Of a stretch of 64,000 nt of DNA, positions 62,052 through 64,000 are shown one piece after another. The notes beneath the pieces are model-generated. The model had not been told where the DNA came from. It saw only the letters and a program-made list of their open reading frames with translations, and ran no database searches. Each line of letters starts with the position of its first letter. Position 1 is the first letter of the stretch. Both the position numbers and the translations under genes were made by a program. This DNA comes from an uncultured Collinsella sp. (GTDB taxonomy: Bacteria > Actinomycetota > Coriobacteriia > Coriobacteriales > Coriobacteriaceae): NCBI GenBank assembly GCA_938023705.1, contig CALJDJ010000070.1, positions 1-64,000 of the forward strand. Direction: 5' to 3'.

Positions 62052-64000
62052 ATGGCATCCAAATACTCCATGAACGACCGTCCCAGCTGGCCGCGCCGCG
62101 CCATCGTTACCGCCGGCGAGCCCTACGGCAACAAGGGCCTTCACTTTGGCCACGTTGGCGGCGTCTTTGTCCCGGCCGACTTCTTCGCCCGTTTCCTGCG
62201 CGACCGCCTGGGCCGCGAGAACGTCATCTTCACCTCGGGCACCGACTGCTACGGCTCGCCCATCATGGAGAGCTACCGCAAGCTCAAGGAGAACGAAGGC
62301 TACGATAAGTCCATCGGCGAGTATGTCGAGTCCAATCACTCCCGACAGGCCGCGACCCTCAACAACTACAACATCAGCTGCGACATCTACGGCGGCTCAG
62401 GCCTTGAGCCGGCTGCGCAGATTCACAACGAGGTTACCGCCGAGATTATCAAGCGCCTGCACGAGCAGGGCACCATCTCCAAGCGCTCCACACTGCAGTT
62501 CTACGACGCCAAGGCCGGCACGTTCCTCAATGGCCGCCAGGTGATCGGCCGCTGCCCCATCCAGGGCTGCAAGTCCGAGAAGGCTTATGCCGACGAGTGC
62601 GACCTGGGCCACCAGTTTGAGCCCGAGGAGCTCATCGCGCCCAAGAGCCAGCTCACCGGCGAGGTGCCCGAGCTGCGCCCGGTCGACAACCTCTACTTCG
62701 ACCTGCCGGCCTACCTCGACTTTATGAAGGCCTACACCGCCAAGCTCGCCCAGAGCCCGCAGGTTCGCTCAGTGGTCTCCAAGACCATGGAGGAGTGGCT
62801 GCTGCCGGCTCAGCTCTACATCCAGAACAAGTTCCGCGAGGCCTTCAATGCCGTCGAGGACCAGCTTCCCGAGCACACCGTGCTGGAGCCCGAGGGCAAC
62901 AAGAGCAGCTTTACCGTCACCTTCCCCAGCTGGAAGGAGCGCGACGACGCCCACGCGGTGCTCGCCAACGGCGGCGTGCGCTTCCGCAGCGGCAAGGCGC
63001 TCGTGCCCTTCCGCATCACCGGCAACATCGACTGGGGCGTTCCGGTGCCCGAGGTCGACGGCGTAACCGACGTCACCTGCTGGTGCTGGCCCGAGAGCCT
63101 GTGGGCGCCCATCAGCTACACGCGTACCGTACTCGCCCGCGACGCCCGTGCCGCCGGCGTGACCGAGGGTGTCGCCGCCCAGGACGCCGCCCTCATGGGC
63201 GAGCCCGCCGCCGATTCCACGCAGGTCTCCGCGCCCACCTACCAGCACAGCTCGCTCGACTGGCGCGACTGGTGGTGCTCGGACGACGCACAGATCTACC
63301 AGTTCATTGGACAGGACAACATCTACTTCTACTGCATCGCGCAGACCGCCATGTGGGAGGCCCTGGGTTGGAACCTTACGCAAAGCACCGTCAGCGCCTG
63401 CTACCACCTGCTCTACATGGGCAAAAAGGCCAGCTCGTCCTCGCAGACGCCTCCCCCGCCGGCAGACGACCTGCTCAACCACTACACCTGCGAGCAGATG
63501 CGCGCGCACTGGCTGTCGCTCGGCCTGTCCGAAAAGCCGGTGAGCTTTAGCCCCAAGGCATACGACACCCGCGTGACCGGCAAGGACAAGGACGGCAACG
63601 AGGTGCGCGCCTGCGACGACAAGCGCGTCATCGATCCGGCCCTTAAGGAGAGCGCCCTTTTGACCGGCGTGTTCAACCGTCTGGCCCGCAGCTGCTTCTA
63701 CGGCGTCGCCGTCAAGGAAGGCGACGAGAGCCCCTATCGCAACGGCTGCATCCCCGCCGGTGCGGCCTCTGCCGCCGTGGTCGAAGCCGCCGAGCAGGCA
63801 GCCCTCGCCTTTGAGCAGGCTATGTACAAGTTCGAGACGCACCGCGCGCTTGCCGTGTGCGACGACTACCTGCGCGCCGCCAACAAGCGCTGGAGCGACG
63901 CTTCCAAGGCCGCCAACAAGCTCGAAGGCAAGGCAGCAAACGCCGCGATGACGCAGGCCCTCGTCGACGCCTTTACCGAGCTGCGCGTGGCGACCGTGCT
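62052..64000 (+). CDS. metG: Class I methionyl-tRNA synthetase-like protein (partial)
   Basis: The first 649 codons of a class I aminoacyl-tRNA synthetase cut by the window edge. VTAGEPYGNKGLHFGHVGGVFVPADFFARFLR contains the HIGH-type signature HFGH (31-34) and the methionine-specific layout; RCPIQGCKSEKAYADECDLGHQ is the zinc knuckle of MetRS. The second signature, usually KMSKS, appears as KASSS (459-463). It is a divergent MetRS as found in Coriobacteria; a role for another MetRS copy cannot be excluded. AAGGAG lies 6 nt before the ATG. Confidence 0.88.
   Translation, partial: MASKYSMNDRPSWPRRAIVTAGEPYGNKGLHFGHVGGVFVPADFFARFLRDRLGRENVIFTSGTDCYGSPIMESYRKLKENEGYDKSIGEYVESNHSRQAATLNNYNISCDIYGGSGLEPAAQIHNEVTAEIIKRLHEQGTISKRSTLQFYDAKAGTFLNGRQVIGRCPIQGCKSEKAYADECDLGHQFEPEELIAPKSQLTGEVPELRPVDNLYFDLPAYLDFMKAYTAKLAQSPQVRSVVSKTMEEWLLPAQLYIQNKFREAFNAVEDQLPEHTVLEPEGNKSSFTVTFPSWKERDDAHAVLANGGVRFRSGKALVPFRITGNIDWGVPVPEVDGVTDVTCWCWPESLWAPISYTRTVLARDARAAGVTEGVAAQDAALMGEPAADSTQVSAPTYQHSSLDWRDWWCSDDAQIYQFIGQDNIYFYCIAQTAMWEALGWNLTQSTVSACYHLLYMGKKASSSSQTPPPPADDLLNHYTCEQMRAHWLSLGLSEKPVSFSPKAYDTRVTGKDKDGNEVRACDDKRVIDPALKESALLTGVFNRLARSCFYGVAVKEGDESPYRNGCIPAGAASAAVVEAAEQAALAFEQAMYKFETHRALAVCDDYLRAANKRWSDASKAANKLEGKAANAAMTQALVDAFTELRVATV

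Overview
The window is GC-rich, densely packed bacterial DNA. Gene content and style (Tat-exported lipoprotein PstS, a divergent class I methionyl-tRNA synthetase, QueH-type queuosine synthesis, many palindromic intergenic repeats) fit a Coriobacteriia gut actinobacterium, most likely Collinsella. That assignment is an inference, not a database result. No rRNA, tRNA, CRISPR array, integrase or complete insertion sequence was recognised.

Layout: 1-7463 is core metabolism and transport (a B3/B4-domain protein cut by the window edge, pckA, a polysaccharide flippase, a metallophosphoesterase, a K+/H+ antiporter). 7555-25010 is a defence island. It opens with a DUF3800 gene that has a near-identical small structured RNA element on each side. 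A complete type 1 BREX operon follows on the minus strand: brxA, brxB, brxC, pglX, pglZ, brxL, then two unknown genes. The pglX gene is split into an N-terminal methyltransferase part and a C-terminal part, and an AT-richer gene with a HEPN RNase motif sits exactly between them. A run of ten G overlaps the brxA start.

25343-37310 holds a small orphan gene, serC-serA, an M20 peptidase, a DUF1015 protein, two tandem histidine phosphatases, a nitroreductase, a DUF308 membrane protein with a YaiI/YqxD protein, a putative heavy-metal exporter and a DnaQ-like exonuclease. Two related orphan proteins with a nuclease-like C-terminus lie at 28362 and 37864; the second is bracketed by short repeats. 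39388-42761 is a metal-homeostasis cluster (ArsR/SmtB repressor with a perfect 23-bp inverted operator, free-standing HMA metallochaperone, P1B-type ATPase carrying the same operator, DtxR-type regulator). 42970-49467 has a Cof-type HAD phosphatase, an ABC-F ATPase and the pstSCAB phosphate importer.

49778-64000 contains a PepV-like dipeptidase, a HAD phosphatase, a DegV protein, a YafQ/DinJ-type toxin-antitoxin pair with operator, a LOG-family protein, tgt, an SDR, a tail-anchored coiled-coil protein, queA and queH (with tgt, three queuosine genes), a frameshifted DUF3267 metalloprotease and the start of a divergent metG.

Intergenic regions carry several families of dispersed palindromic elements: a ~300-bp element with an 18-bp long-range stem (two copies), a REP-like TGCCGGCA unit (four), an ACCACCACAAAGG hairpin (three), and a composite structured element just 3' of three minus-strand genes. 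These repeats, the split PglX/HEPN locus and the DUF3800-RNA locus are the most unusual content.
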